From: Thermosipho sp. (in: thermotogales)
GTDB lineage: Bacteria > Thermotogota > Thermotogae > Thermotogales > Fervidobacteriaceae
Assembly: GCA_030153605.1 (NCBI GenBank)
Contig: JASKLO010000005.1
Location: 1-64,000, forward strand
Direction of reading: 5' to 3'
DNA: 64,000 nucleotides
The notes under the pieces were generated by a model. That model saw only the letters and a program-made list of their open reading frames with translations. It did no database searches and had not been told where the DNA came from. Position 1 is the first letter of the stretch, and every line of letters begins with the position of its first letter. Positions 17,710 to 27,222 of this stretch are shown here, piece after piece. Made by a program: the position numbers and the translations under genes.

Positions 17710-18104
17710 GGAGACGATTATTTTGAAATAAAATATATTTTGAAGCCAAAGATAATAATATAAACAGGAGAATTAGATAGATTTTTTGAATTTATATGGA
17801 AAATTAGAATTCAAATCATTATGATTATGATTGAACAAGGATTACTGGATATAAAAATTTCTTAAATGAAAAATCAAACAAAACAACAGTATGTTTTGAA
17901 TATACAAAGGCAGAGGGTGAGCGGCACTATATTGTGATGACAGAATGATAACATGAAAAAGAGGAAAGCTTATATAAAAGAAGTGGAAAAACTTGAAAAA
18001 ATGGTAAATATATCTTTGTTGGAAGACTTGCTGAGTATATACACTACAATATGGATCAGGATACAGAAAAAGCAATTGAAAGATGTGAGGAGGCGAAATT
18101 ATGA
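17710..18104 (+). pseudogene. glf: Remnant of UDP-galactopyranose mutase gene (3' part)
   Basis: Three stretches in shifting frames follow the C-terminal half of Glf in order. They are D-D-Y-F-E-I-K from about 17713, T-G-E-L-D-R-F-F-E-F (17764-17793) then Y-G-K-L-E-F-K-S-L one base out of frame (17795 on), and from about 17870 F-E-Y-T-K-A-E-G-E-R-H-Y and V-G-R-L-A-E-Y-I-H-Y-N-M-D-Q. Glf ends in G-R-L-A-E-Y-x-Y-Y-D-M-D. Stops (17761, 17941-17946, 17994 region) and frameshifts show that it is dead. The last frame ends with TGA overlapping the ATG of the next gene as ATGA, which suggests an ancestral glf-glycosyltransferase operon. The identification rests on recalled family motifs. Confidence 0.7.
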
Positions 18105-19252
18105 ACATAGGAATTTTTTCTGATGTTTATTTTCCACAAAAAAACGGTGTATCAACTGCTGTTAAATTGTATAAAGAGGAAATGGAAAAATTAGGTCATA
18201 ATGTGTATCTATTTGTTCCAAAATATTCTTCCAATTATAGAAGAAATGAAAAAAATGTATTTGAATTTCCTGCTATTAAATTTCTATTTGAGAAGGAACA
18301 AAGAATTGCTATTCCTATTTCTACAGATATTTTTAAAATAAAAGATTTAAATTTGGATATTATCCATTCTCAAGATCCTTTCTCAATGGGTTTGTTTGCA
18401 GAGTTCTTATCAAAAGTTTTAAAAATAAAGCATGTTGGAACACACCATACTATGTATGAATATTACAGAAATTATCTTCCTTTGATTATACGTCCAACTC
18501 TAAAACAAACACAAAAAATGATTAAAAAATGGTGTCTAAAACTTGATAAAGTAATTGCTCCAACCAAAAATATAAAAGATTTACTTGTGAGTTATGGTGT
18601 ACCTGAAGAACACATAGTGGTTATTCCGACTGGTATTGATATTAAAAAATTTAACAAAGAAATTGAATGGAACATAAGAGAAGAATATGGAATAGATCCT
18701 GAAGATAAAGTTATTTTATTTGTTGGAAGATTAGGTCCAGAAAAAAATATTGATTTTCTCATAAGAGTATTTCATAAAGTTAATCATTTTATGCCAAATA
18801 CAAAATTTTTGATAATTGGAGATGGAATCGAAAGAGATAAACTTGAAGAACTTGTCCTTGATTTGCAAATTCAAGAAGATGTTATTTTTTCTGGAGGTCA
18901 ACCTAGAGAGAGGGTTATAGATGCATATAAACAATCTGACTTATTTGTGTTTTCTTCGTACACTGAAACACAGGGATTAGTAATTCTTGAGTCTATGGCA
19001 GCAGGTACTCCAGTAGTTGCTCTTGGAAAAATGGGAGTGCATGATATTCTTAATCATGAAAATGCCGGTGGGGTTATGATAAAAGAACTAAATGAAGACG
19101 ATTTTGTAGAAGCTATATTAAAAGTTTTAAATGACCAAGAACTTTACGAAAAACTTTCCAAAAACGCAGTTAATTTTATAAAAGAAAATTATTCAATAGA
19201 AGTCTCAGTACGAAAAATTATAGATGTTTACAAAGAACTGTTGGCAAAATAA
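18101..19252 (+). CDS. Glycosyltransferase family 4
   Basis: 383 residues, GT-B fold. The N-terminal domain starts I-G-I-F-S-D-V-Y-F-P-Q-K-N-G-V-S-T, typical of diacylglycerol glucosyltransferase-like or mannosyltransferase-like GT4 enzymes. The C-terminal domain has P-T-G-I-D, F-V-G-R-L-G-P-E-K-N and the donor-binding E-x7-E region T-E-T-Q-G-L-V-I-L-E-S-M-A-A-G-T-P-V-V. Such enzymes move a hexose from UDP- or GDP-sugar to a lipid or glycan; the N terminus favours a glycolipid role. ATG follows GTGAGGAGGCGAAATT and overlaps the end of the dead glf frame. Loss of glf did not remove this gene's ribosome site. Confidence 0.9.
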   Translation: MNIGIFSDVYFPQKNGVSTAVKLYKEEMEKLGHNVYLFVPKYSSNYRRNEKNVFEFPAIKFLFEKEQRIAIPISTDIFKIKDLNLDIIHSQDPFSMGLFAEFLSKVLKIKHVGTHHTMYEYYRNYLPLIIRPTLKQTQKMIKKWCLKLDKVIAPTKNIKDLLVSYGVPEEHIVVIPTGIDIKKFNKEIEWNIREEYGIDPEDKVILFVGRLGPEKNIDFLIRVFHKVNHFMPNTKFLIIGDGIERDKLEELVLDLQIQEDVIFSGGQPRERVIDAYKQSDLFVFSSYTETQGLVILESMAAGTPVVALGKMGVHDILNHENAGGVMIKELNEDDFVEAILKVLNDQELYEKLSKNAVNFIKENYSIEVSVRKIIDVYKELLAK

Positions 19253-19643
19253 AACACTTTATTATTACCAAAAATTATTTAGTTAGTTTTTCGTTAAAAC
19301 AAATTGTTTAAGAACATATTTTTTATTGTTCGCTTAATTTTATTAATTTTATTAAAAAAACAAGGAAAAAAATAAAAGCAAAAATCTTATCTAGATGGAG
19401 AACAAGAAAAAAAGGAAGAAAGATTAAGTTTTACTAATGAATTTTAAGAAAAAGATAATGGAAAAATTTTAAGGCTAACAATTGTTTTACCTAACATAAC
19501 TTATGTGATATTTAAGATTTCTTCTCGCCATAGTCTATACGTCCTATACAATATTAACAGAAACATTACTTGGTACCTTTGAAGCAAAGCAAACACTTCA
19601 TTTGTGATGCATTGACTTTGAAATTAAAAATGAGCAAATATAT
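19253..19643. other. Gap of about 390 bases without a gene
   Basis: AT-rich sequence with many stops in all frames. One stretch at about 19466-19590 reads as protein-like on the forward strand (G-K-I-L-R-L-T-I-V-L-P-N-I-T-Y-V) but has no start, is short, and matches nothing I know. It may be another decayed gene. No RNA gene or repeat was seen. Confidence 0.4.
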
Positions 19644-19667
19644 GATGGCAATAGCCATCTATTTTTT
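19644..19667 (+). terminator. Probable small terminator before mnmG
   Basis: GATGGC (19644-19649) pairs with GCCATC (19654-19659) around AATA, followed by TATTTTTT. The stem is short (6 bp), so strength is uncertain; it would end transcripts from the glycosyltransferase side. Confidence 0.55.
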
Positions 19668-19672
19668 AAATA

Positions 19673-19702
19673 TAGACATACGAAAAAGGAGTATGATATA
19701 CT
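19673..19702 (+). promoter_or_regulatory. Candidate promoter of mnmG
   Basis: TAGACA at 19673-19678 and TATACT at 19697-19702 are separated by 18 bases. The pair lies about 40 bases before the start codon and just after the terminator. Confidence 0.5.
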
Positions 19703-19742
19703 TAATATAAAATATTAAAATTTAAAGAAGGAGGCCTTGAAA

Positions 19743-21617
19743 GTGTATTTTAAAAGACCCGATGATGATAAATATTTTGACGTGATTGTAGTTGGGGGGG
19801 GACATGCGGGTATAGAAGCAGCACTAGCACCTGCTCGTTTAGGGTTAAAAACTCTTTTATTAACAACCAATCCTGATAATGTTGGATGGGCGTCTTGCAA
19901 CCCTGCTATTGGGGGGCCTGCGAAGGGAATAGTTGTTAGAGAAATAGATGCTCTTGGTGGTGAAATGGCAAAAACAACCGACGAAACAATGATAAATGTG
20001 AGAATGTTAAATACAGGAAAAGGCCCTGCAGTTAGAGCTTTAAGAGCTCAGATTGATAAATATCAATATTCTCATGTTATGAAAAAAAAGCTTCAAACTC
20101 AAAAAAACTTAATTTTAAGATTTGGCCTTGTTGAAAAGTTAATTGTTGAAGACGGAAAAGTAAAGGGTGTAGTTGATTCATTTGGAATAGATTATTATGC
20201 TAAGGCTGTAATATTAACAACCGGTACTTTTTTAAGAGGAAAGATTTTTATTGGAAGGGACACCATGGAAGCTGGAAGAATGGGTGATTTTCCAGCTAAA
20301 GGATTAAGTAAGTCTCTTCAGGAAATTGGTTTTAAAATTTCTCGATTCAAAACAGGAACTCCTGCAAGGGTTTTGAAAAGCAGCATTGATTTTTCAAAAA
20401 TGGTTAGACAGGATACAGATGATACACCATGGGCATTTTCTTATTTTGATGAACCCAAAGTTTTGAATAAGGATTATCCATGCTGGTTAACTCATACCAA
20501 TCCAGAGACTCATAAAATTATAAAAGATTATCTTGTTTATTCGCCTTTATATGGAGATGTAAAATTAATACATAGTGTTGGCCCCAGATATTGCCCTTCA
20601 ATTGAAGATAAAGTAGTAAAATTTGGCAGAGATTCACACCAGGTTTTTGTTGAACCTGAAGGTAAATATACTGAAGAGTACTATTTAAACGGTTTATCTA
20701 CAAGTCTTCCATATGCAGCTCAAATACAAATGTTAAGAACTATTCCAGGTCTTGAAAATGTGGTAATTGTAAGGCCAGCATATGCAATAGAATACGATTA
20801 TATTGATCCAACTCAGTTATATCAGACCTTAGAATCAAAGATAGTTGAAGGGTTATTTTTTGCAGGACAGATTAATGGTACTAGTGGATACGAAGAAGCA
20901 GCAGGACAAGGTTTAATAGCTGGAATAAATGCATCAATGAAAATTCTTGGAGGAAAACAATTAATACTTAAAAGATCTGAAAGTTATATAGGTATATTAA
21001 TAGATGATTTAACTACAAAAGGTGTTGATGAACCATATAGATTGCTAACTTCTAGAGCAGAATATAGACTTTTGCTCAGACATGATAATGCACATTTAAG
21101 GTTAGCAAAATATGGCTATCAAGTAAGTTTAATTCCAAAATGGTTCTATGAAAAAGTACTTGCACTTGAAAAAGAAATTGAAAGACAAGTTGAAAGGTTA
21201 AAAGAGGTAAAAATAACAGTTTCTGATACAGTTAATAATATTCTTGTAAATCTTGGCTCATCACCTATTAAAGAAGGGACAAAACTTTACAATATTCTTA
21301 AAAGGCCTGAGGTAAGATATAAAGATATTAAAGAATTAGATCCTGAACCAATTTCTGATGAGGAATTGATAGAACAAATAGAAATTTTGTTAAAATATGA
21401 AGGTTATATTCAAAAAATGTTAGAAGAAGTAAGAATTTTTGAACAGTATGAAACACTTGATATTTCAAAAATTGATTTTGAAAAGGTACCAAATTTATCA
21501 ACTGAAGCACGGGAGAAACTTAAGAAAATTGCTCCAAGATCAATAGGTCAGGCGATGAGGATTCCAGGAGTTACTCCTTCCGATATTGCAAACATAATAA
21601 GTTATTTAGAAAGGTAA
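19743..21617 (+). CDS. mnmG: tRNA uridine-34 5-carboxymethylaminomethyl synthesis enzyme MnmG
   Basis: About 624 residues, normal length. With MnmE it installs the cmnm5 group on wobble U34 of certain tRNAs using FAD and methylene-THF. The FAD motif [12 protein letters not shown] is near residue 18, the [13 protein letters not shown] motif near 50, G-T-F-L-R-G near 160, and [16 protein letters not shown] near 377; the helical C-terminal domain is complete. A TTG at 19737 is in frame, but it is only 2 bases from GAAGGAGG (19727-19734). GTG 19743 is spaced 8 bases from it and is preferred. mnmE is not in the window. Confidence 0.96.
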   Translation: MYFKRPDDDKYFDVIVVGGGHAGIEAALAPARLGLKTLLLTTNPDNVGWASCNPAIGGPAKGIVVREIDALGGEMAKTTDETMINVRMLNTGKGPAVRALRAQIDKYQYSHVMKKKLQTQKNLILRFGLVEKLIVEDGKVKGVVDSFGIDYYAKAVILTTGTFLRGKIFIGRDTMEAGRMGDFPAKGLSKSLQEIGFKISRFKTGTPARVLKSSIDFSKMVRQDTDDTPWAFSYFDEPKVLNKDYPCWLTHTNPETHKIIKDYLVYSPLYGDVKLIHSVGPRYCPSIEDKVVKFGRDSHQVFVEPEGKYTEEYYLNGLSTSLPYAAQIQMLRTIPGLENVVIVRPAYAIEYDYIDPTQLYQTLESKIVEGLFFAGQINGTSGYEEAAGQGLIAGINASMKILGGKQLILKRSESYIGILIDDLTTKGVDEPYRLLTSRAEYRLLLRHDNAHLRLAKYGYQVSLIPKWFYEKVLALEKEIERQVERLKEVKITVSDTVNNILVNLGSSPIKEGTKLYNILKRPEVRYKDIKELDPEPISDEELIEQIEILLKYEGYIQKMLEEVRIFEQYETLDISKIDFEKVPNLSTEAREKLKKIAPRSIGQAMRIPGVTPSDIANIISYLER

Positions 21618-21634
21618 AAATATCAGTTTTTCTA

Positions 21635-21660
21635 TTGCCCCCAAACGGGGCAATTTTTTT
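21635..21660 (+). terminator. Rho-independent terminator of mnmG
   Basis: TTGCCCC (21635-21641) pairs with GGGGCAA (21647-21653) around CAAAC, followed by seven T. It is a compact and strong forward terminator 17 bases after the mnmG stop. Confidence 0.92.
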
Positions 21661-21705
21661 ATAACATTACAATAATATTGTTAACCACAAATAGAGGGGT
21701 TAAAA

Positions 21706-21869
21706 GTGTTAAATCCATTTGAAAACGTCAGCTAATATATTGACGCTCCTTCAGGTGCTTTTGAATTTTTGAGTAATCCGTTAAGAATTATCGAAGTTTC
21801 AATTATGTAAGAATGGATGAAAAAACAGTGAAAGTTTTTAAAAGTTATGTTATGAAAGAAAAGATGTAA
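21706..21869 (+). pseudogene. gdhA: Remnant of the 5' end of glutamate dehydrogenase
   Basis: After GAGGGG, a GTG opens V-L-N-P-F-E-N-V-S, stop, then in the same frame A-F-E-F-L-S-N-P-L-R-I-I-E-V-S-I, stop. One base out of frame (from about 21809) comes V-R-M-D-E-K-T-V-K-V-F-K-S-Y. Glu/Leu/Phe/Val dehydrogenases begin with N-P-F-E-N, then x-P-x-R-x-x-x-V-x-x-P-V-R-M-D-D-G-x-V-x-V-F-x-G-Y-R-V, so order and spacing fit the first 60 residues of GDH. The nucleotide-binding and catalytic parts are absent. It lies between two terminators. The family match is from memory of the motif. Confidence 0.65.
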
Positions 21870-21935
21870 ATTCTAGAGTAGGAGTATATATAGTTAATAG
21901 GATTATATAGGGTATGAAAGCAAGAAGATAGATAT

Positions 21936-21967
21936 AAAAGAAAGCTCCCAAAAGGGAGCTTTCTTTT
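21936..21967 (-). terminator. Terminator of the mreB operon (symmetrical)
   Basis: AAAAGAAAGCTCCC (21936-21949) pairs with GGGAGCTTTCTTTT (21954-21967) around AAAA, a 14-bp stem. The reverse-strand copy ends in TTTT two bases beyond the mreB stop; it may also act on forward transcripts. Confidence 0.9.
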
Positions 21968-21968
21968 A

Positions 21969-22976
21969 TTATTCATATGTTGAAGCGACAAGCTCTAATA
22001 AATCTTCTTCGTCAAGAAGAATTCCCGTTCCCCTAGCCACACAAGTCATGGGGTCATCTGAGATTTTACAATTTACTCCAATTTCATCCTTTATTGCCAT
22101 ATCAATACCTCTTAAAAGTGCACCGCCACCTGTTAAAACTATTCCTTTTTCCATAATATCAGCTGATAATTCTGGAGGAGTTTTTTCAAGAACTACCTTG
22201 ATTTTTGATACAAGATTTTCTATTGTAGGTCTTAACATTTCATATACATGTTGAGATGTAATTTTATCAACTCTTGGAAGTCCAGTAACAGCATCTCTTC
22301 CCTTTATTTCCATTTCCCTATCTTCAGCTTCAGAATGAGCTTTACCAATTTTTATTTTAATTTCTTCTGCTGTTGATTCCCCAATAATTAATCCAAACAA
22401 TTTTCTAACACCTTTAACAATAATATCATCCATTGCATCTCCGGCAAGCTTTATTGAATCACCAACAACTACGCCACCAAGACTAATAACTGCTATGTCT
22501 GTGGTTCCCCCACCAATGTCAATTATCATATTTCCCTGGGGTTTTGTTACATCTATTCCCGCTCCAATTGCAGCCGCAAGTGGTTCAGAAACCACATAAA
22601 CTTTTTTTGCACCAGCATTCAGTGCGGCATCAAAAACAGCTCTTTTTTCAACTGTGGTTGTTTTGGCTGGTATTCCAATTACCATGTTTGGTTTAAATAA
22701 AAAGCCTTTGGTTACTTTTTTTATAAAAATTCTTAAAACCTCTGAAATTACAGTATAGTCGGCAATAACACCGTCTTTCATAGGCCTTATAGCCGTGACA
22801 ATATCTTCTGGTGTCTTACCAAGCATTTCCTTAGCTTCATCACCAATAGCGATAATTTTTCCGGTTTTTTTAGAAATTGCTACTACTGAAGGCTGATAAA
22901 GCACAATTCCTTTTCCTTTTTGATAAACAATAAAATTAGCTGTACCAAGGTCTATTCCTAAATCATTTTTACCCAT
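21969..22976 (-). CDS. mreB: Rod shape-determining actin homologue MreB
   Basis: 335 residues from ATG 22974-22976. MreB forms membrane-bound filaments that guide wall synthesis. Visible are the phosphate-1 motif G-I-D-L-G-T-A-N near residue 7, E-P-L-A-A-A-I-G-A-G near 137, I-D-I-G-G-G-T-T-D-I-A-V near 157, and the adenosine motif V-L-T-G-G-G-A-L-L-R-G near 285. An open frame extends further upstream, but AAGGGGAGAAATCC sits correctly for this ATG and the next gene ends there (8-base overlap). There are no mreC/mreD genes beside it; its operon partners are an EamA transporter and a LOG-like protein, an unusual setting. Confidence 0.96.
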   Translation of the reverse strand: MGKNDLGIDLGTANFIVYQKGKGIVLYQPSVVAISKKTGKIIAIGDEAKEMLGKTPEDIVTAIRPMKDGVIADYTVISEVLRIFIKKVTKGFLFKPNMVIGIPAKTTTVEKRAVFDAALNAGAKKVYVVSEPLAAAIGAGIDVTKPQGNMIIDIGGGTTDIAVISLGGVVVGDSIKLAGDAMDDIIVKGVRKLFGLIIGESTAEEIKIKIGKAHSEAEDREMEIKGRDAVTGLPRVDKITSQHVYEMLRPTIENLVSKIKVVLEKTPPELSADIMEKGIVLTGGGALLRGIDMAIKDEIGVNCKISDDPMTCVARGTGILLDEEDLLELVASTYE

Positions 22977-23832
22977 GGATTTCTCCCCTTTCTTCAAACT
23001 TTTCAAAAACATACAGTCCGAATACAACTAATATTATACCTGAAATTAGTAATAATGTGGGTATCTGTTTAAAAATTAACGTTTCAGAAACAGCTGTGAC
23101 TACTGGTATTACATATACTGCATTAGTTGTACTTCTATCTCCCAAAGTTTCAATTGACTTATTCCAAAGAAAATATCCTAATGCCGAGCAAAAAATTCCA
23201 AGATATAAAAGTCCAAAAATAGATGATACATTGAATTTCAAATGAGGTTTGAAGAAAAAATATTCTATAAGTGAAAAAGGAATTAATGTAATAACTCCCC
23301 AAAATGTAATTTCGAAAATAGCAGTTAATGATGAATGATCTTTTAATTTTGTAATGTGATGAGTATAAAAAACCCAAGAAAATGCAGCACCAAAAGCCAG
23401 AAAATCACCTAAAGAATTTACTTTTAAATACAATTTACCATTTAGAATTACAAGAGCAACACCTATTAAAGCTATAATTGAAGCTACATATTGAACAATT
23501 TTTGTCTTTTTCTTGTGAAATAATTGAGTGAACAAAACATACCAAATTGGTGCAGTCGAAACAATCATTGCAGCGTTTGTAGGACTTGTAAGTTTTAAAG
23601 AAAAATTTTCCGCAGCAAAATAAGCAGTTATTCCCCAAAAACCAGCTAATATTTTATCCTTATTAAATAGCGATATTTTTCTTTTTTGAGGCATAAAATA
23701 AAGCACCAAAAGTGCTATTGAAAATCTAAACAAAGCTGCTATTAAGGGAGAAATATCTTTTACTACAATTTTCGTGGCAATAAATGAAAGTCCCCATAAT
23801 AAAGTAACAATTGTAAGCGGTATATATTTCAT
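22969..23832 (-). CDS. EamA/DMT family transporter
   Basis: 287 residues with ten hydrophobic helices in two EamA repeats: the first starts P-L-T-I-V-T-L-L-W-G-L-S-F-I-A-T-K, the second around residue 145 with F-L-A-F-G-A-A-F-S-W-V-F-Y. DMT carriers export amino acids, nucleosides, drugs or other metabolites; the substrate is unknown. The gene sits 1 base after the LOG-like gene and overlaps mreB, so all three share a message. The C terminus is charged and cytoplasmic. Confidence 0.92.
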   Translation of the reverse strand: MKYIPLTIVTLLWGLSFIATKIVVKDISPLIAALFRFSIALLVLYFMPQKRKISLFNKDKILAGFWGITAYFAAENFSLKLTSPTNAAMIVSTAPIWYVLFTQLFHKKKTKIVQYVASIIALIGVALVILNGKLYLKVNSLGDFLAFGAAFSWVFYTHHITKLKDHSSLTAIFEITFWGVITLIPFSLIEYFFFKPHLKFNVSSIFGLLYLGIFCSALGYFLWNKSIETLGDRSTTNAVYVIPVVTAVSETLIFKQIPTLLLISGIILVVFGLYVFEKFEERGEIHG

Positions 23833-23833
23833 G

Positions 23834-24340
23834 TTACTCCCCCAATAAATTATTCAAAATCTCTATTATTTCATCGATACTATTTCCAATTTTGATTTCT
23901 ACAAGCCTTCTATTATCGAGAAATTTTCCATCAATTAAAACCTTCTGAACTCTATCAGTCCACCCTCCAGTTCCATTAAAAAGAATTAAATGTTTTTTGT
24001 ATGCATAAGCAGCTAGGATTTCAATTGCCGTTCCTATTTCTCCGCTAATTGAAATTATAGCATCTGCATTTCTAACTAAAACAAACGACCTCATTTGAAA
24101 ATCAAGACCAGTTTTTATTTCAAATGAATTAAATTTATTTCCTTCTTCATCAAAAGGAAGAATGCCTATTATTTTGCCGTTAACTTCATTTACGCCTTTT
24201 GCCACTTCCTCCATTATACCGTCTCTACCACCAGAAAGTACAATATATCTTTTGCCAAGTTCTCTTCCCAAATTTCTACAAGTTTCTTTTAATTTTTCAT
24301 TAATTTCACCTGAAGAGCCAATTACAGCAACATATTTCAT
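23834..24340 (-). CDS. LOG/SLOG-like Rossmann protein (TIGR00725-like)
   Basis: 168 residues with a Rossmann-like fold: V-A-V-I-G-S-S-G at the N terminus, the V-L-S-G-G-R-D-G-I-M-E-E-V-A-K-G segment near 35-50, then A-D-A-I-I-S-I-S-G-E-I-G-T-A-I-E-I near 92-108. It resembles the TIGR00725 branch of the LOG (lysine decarboxylase-like) superfamily. True LOG cytokinin enzymes carry P-G-G-x-G-T-x-x-E; here the corresponding place reads S-G-E-I-G-T-A-I-E, so nucleoside phosphoribohydrolase activity is doubtful and a nucleotide-binding role is possible. It follows the ileS terminator with no room for a clear promoter. Confidence 0.78.
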   Translation of the reverse strand: MKYVAVIGSSGEINEKLKETCRNLGRELGKRYIVLSGGRDGIMEEVAKGVNEVNGKIIGILPFDEEGNKFNSFEIKTGLDFQMRSFVLVRNADAIISISGEIGTAIEILAAYAYKKHLILFNGTGGWTDRVQKVLIDGKFLDNRRLVEIKIGNSIDEIIEILNNLLGE

Positions 24341-24360
24341 TAAAGAGCCTCCTCTTTCAA

Positions 24361-24386
24361 AAATGCGGGGAAATATCCCCGCATTT
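24361..24386 (-). terminator. Terminator-like hairpin after ileS
   Basis: AAATGCGGGGA (24361-24371) pairs with TCCCCGCATTT (24376-24386), an 11-bp stem with an AATA loop. On the reverse strand it is followed by only TTTTTG, so partial read-through into the LOG-EamA-mreB genes is plausible. Confidence 0.75.
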
Positions 24387-27119
24387 TTATTTTCTTTCTC
24401 CCTTCAAGACTGCTGCACATCTTGGGCATACGTCTGGATATTGATCATCTTTACCTGTATCTTCATGATATTTCCAGCATCTCTGACATTTTTCACCATC
24501 TGCTTTTTCAACAGTTACACTAACGAGCTCTCCTTTTGTTGTGCCTTCAGCAAATTCAACTTTAGATACTATGAAAAATTCTTCTAACATTTCTTTATAT
24601 TTTTCAAGAATTGCTTGAACATTTTCATTTAAACCAGAAAGTTTGACCTTAGCATCAAGAGAATGACCAATTATATCATTGTTTCTAGCATTTTCTAAAG
24701 CTTTTAAAACATCATCTCTTACCATCAAAAGAATTGTAAAGTCTTCTAAAAGTTTTTCGTCAATCCATTCTTTGTGAATTTCAGGCCAATAATCAATGTG
24801 AACAGTTTCATATTTTTTAATAGGACTTAATTGATATGCTTCTTCTGATGTAAATACTAAAATAGGAGCCAACATTTTAATTAGAGCATCTAAAATATAA
24901 TACATTGCTGTTTGAGCTGATCTTCTATAAATTGAATCTTTAGCTTCAACGTATAATCTATCCTTTAAAATATCTAAGTATGTCGCGCTTAATTCAACTG
25001 TACAGTACCTATTTAGTAAGCTGTATACCTTTGAATATTCATAATTTTCATAGTGGTTGGTTACCTGCTCAATTAATTGTTCCAACCTTGCTAGTGCCCA
25101 CTTATCTAGTGGTAATAGCTTTTCATATGGAACAAGATCTTTTTCTGTAAAGTCACTTAAATTTCCTAGTAAATATCTAAGAGTATTTCTGATTTTTTTA
25201 TAAACTTCAACCTGCTGTTGAATTATATTTTTACCAACCCTGATGTTATCAAAGAAATCAATGCTTGCAACCCAGAGTCTTAAAATATCAGCACCAAATT
25301 TGTCAACAATATCATTTGGATCAATAACATTACCAAGGGATTTACTCATTTTCCTGCCTTGTTCGTCTTTAATAAATCCGTGAGTTACTACAGATTTGTA
25401 AGGTGCTTGTCCAGTTTTAGCAACTGACATAAATATTGAACTTTGGAACCAACCTCTGTGTTGGTCGTCGCCTTCTAAATATAAATCAACAGGGAATTTT
25501 TCTCCTTTAGATCTAATCACAGCCTCAAAAGAACATCCAGAGTCAATCCAGACATCTAGAGTATCATAAGTTTTTTCAAAATCTTCATGACCACAATTAG
25601 GACATTTTACACCTTCAGGAATTATCTCTTTTTCAGAAAGTTCAAACCATGCATCTGTTCCTTTTTCCGAAACTATATCGATAAAATTATCTATTACTTT
25701 TTCATCTATAAATACTTCACCACATTTTTTACATTTAATAGCAGGAATAGGAGTTCCCCAGACTCTTTGCCTTGAAATAGTCCAATCAGGTCTTTCTTTA
25801 ACCATAGCTGTGATTCTATTTTCTCCCCATTTTGGGTGCCATTCAACTTTTTTAATTTCTTCTAAAACTTTCTCCCTTAAATTGTTAGCATCAACAGAAA
25901 TAAACCACTGTGGAGTGGCTCTGAATATAACTGGATTTTTACATCTCCAGCAATGTGGATAACTATGTTCGATCTTTGCGACTTTTATTAAAGCTCCTAG
26001 TTTTTCTAGATCTTCAATGATTACTTTATTTGCATCCCAAATTTTTAATCCTGAATATTTTTCTGCTTCATCTGTGAAAACTCCATGTTCATCCACAGGA
26101 GAAAGAATTGGTAAATTATATTTTTTTCCTGTAAGGTAGTCTTCGGCACCATGCCCAGGAGCTGTGTGAACACAACCGGTACCATCTTCTAAAGTGACAT
26201 AGTCAGCAAGGACTATTAAGGATTCTCGATTCAAAAAAGGATGTTTTGCTTTTTTGTATTCAAGTTCCTTACCTTTAAATTTTTCAACTACGGTATATTC
26301 AATTTCTGTTTCTGCTGCAAATTTATTTAAAAGTCCTTCGGCTACAATCCAATATTCTCCGTTTACATTTATTTTTACATAATCAAAATCTGGATGAACT
26401 GCAATTGCTACATTTGCTGGTAAAGTCCAAGGTGTGGTTGTCCAAATAACAATATAGGTGTTTTCTTCATCAAGCATTTTAAATTTTACATAAATTGAAG
26501 GTGAAGAATGATCATGATATTCAACTTCAGCTTCAGCAAGCGCAGTTTTACAAGTTGGACACCAGTAAACGGGCTTGTTACCTCTATATACGTTTCCATT
26601 TTTAACAAGAGTTTTAAATATATCTAGAATATGAACTTCATATTTTGGATCAAGTGTAAGATATGGATTTTCCCAGTCTCCTCTGACTCCAAGTCTTTTA
26701 AACTGCTCTCTTTGAACGTCCACAAAATGTAAAGCAAAATCTTTACATTTTTTCCTAATATCAACAGGAGTCAATTCTTTTATTTTGTCTCCTAATTCAA
26801 CAGACACTCTATGTTCAATTGGTAAGCCATGTGTATCCCATCCTGGAACATATGGAGAATAATATCCTCTCATTGTTTTGTATCTAATAACAATATCTTT
26901 TAATATTTTATTTGTAGCTGTACCAATATGAATACTACCATTGGCATATGGAGGACCATCATGGAGAACAAATTTAGGCTTTCCTTCACGACTTTTAAGT
27001 GCAAGATGATAATCATCCATTTTTTTCCAATTTTCAAGCATTTCAGGTTCTTTTTTTGTTAAATTTGCCCTCATAGAAAAATTTGTCGAAGGCAAGTTTA
27101 ATGTTTCTTTATAATCCAT
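24387..27119 (-). CDS. ileS: Isoleucyl-tRNA synthetase
   Basis: 910 residues, the bacterial class I form. The HIGH-type motif [11 protein letters not shown] is near 57-67, the editing (CP1) domain fills about 190-400, and K-M-S-K-S is near 589-593. A zinc site within the connective region (C-K-K-C-G...C-P-N-C-G) and a C-terminal zinc finger (C-Q-R-C-W...C-P-R-C) near 878-905 are both complete. The C-terminal finger is typical of bacterial enzymes sensitive to mupirocin. ATG follows GGAGGTGATTAA. A two-hairpin element lies about 55-100 bases upstream. No missing motifs were seen. Confidence 0.98.
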   Translation of the reverse strand: MDYKETLNLPSTNFSMRANLTKKEPEMLENWKKMDDYHLALKSREGKPKFVLHDGPPYANGSIHIGTATNKILKDIVIRYKTMRGYYSPYVPGWDTHGLPIEHRVSVELGDKIKELTPVDIRKKCKDFALHFVDVQREQFKRLGVRGDWENPYLTLDPKYEVHILDIFKTLVKNGNVYRGNKPVYWCPTCKTALAEAEVEYHDHSSPSIYVKFKMLDEENTYIVIWTTTPWTLPANVAIAVHPDFDYVKINVNGEYWIVAEGLLNKFAAETEIEYTVVEKFKGKELEYKKAKHPFLNRESLIVLADYVTLEDGTGCVHTAPGHGAEDYLTGKKYNLPILSPVDEHGVFTDEAEKYSGLKIWDANKVIIEDLEKLGALIKVAKIEHSYPHCWRCKNPVIFRATPQWFISVDANNLREKVLEEIKKVEWHPKWGENRITAMVKERPDWTISRQRVWGTPIPAIKCKKCGEVFIDEKVIDNFIDIVSEKGTDAWFELSEKEIIPEGVKCPNCGHEDFEKTYDTLDVWIDSGCSFEAVIRSKGEKFPVDLYLEGDDQHRGWFQSSIFMSVAKTGQAPYKSVVTHGFIKDEQGRKMSKSLGNVIDPNDIVDKFGADILRLWVASIDFFDNIRVGKNIIQQQVEVYKKIRNTLRYLLGNLSDFTEKDLVPYEKLLPLDKWALARLEQLIEQVTNHYENYEYSKVYSLLNRYCTVELSATYLDILKDRLYVEAKDSIYRRSAQTAMYYILDALIKMLAPILVFTSEEAYQLSPIKKYETVHIDYWPEIHKEWIDEKLLEDFTILLMVRDDVLKALENARNNDIIGHSLDAKVKLSGLNENVQAILEKYKEMLEEFFIVSKVEFAEGTTKGELVSVTVEKADGEKCQRCWKYHEDTGKDDQYPDVCPRCAAVLKGERK

Positions 27120-27167
27120 TTAATCACCTCCAAATTTCTTTGAATCTATTTTAACATAATATTATAA

Positions 27168-27216
27168 TTAAAAAAGGTGGCCCTCCCGCCACCTTAATTT
27201 TAACTATGCGGGAGGG
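27168..27216 (-). promoter_or_regulatory. Terminator with overlapping alternative hairpin upstream of ileS
   Basis: On the reverse strand AAGGTGGC pairs with GCCACCTT (plus-strand 27174-27195) around GGGAGG and is followed by six T, a proper terminator for the receiver gene. The nine bases CCCTCCCGC just upstream (plus 27208-27216) are an exact complement of GCGGGAGGG (plus 27181-27189), which spans the loop and the stem edge. The two pairings compete, or together form a pseudoknot. This arrangement resembles an attenuator, but no sensor is evident. Confidence 0.65.
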
Positions 27217-27222
27217 TGTATG

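Noticed and set aside
17842-18108. 88-codon reverse open frame across the glf remnant
   Set aside because: The forward strand gives ordered Glf-like pieces; the reverse frame is Phe/His/Tyr-rich with no start signal, as expected from an antisense reading.
19466-19590. Short forward frame G-K-I-L-R-L-T-I-V-L-P-N
   Set aside because: It has no start codon or ribosome site, is about 40 codons and has no known family; recorded only as possible decayed DNA.
27120-27222. T-box riboswitch before ileS
   Set aside because: The two hairpins are GC-rich and short; there is no specifier loop and no T-box consensus, and the space is too small.
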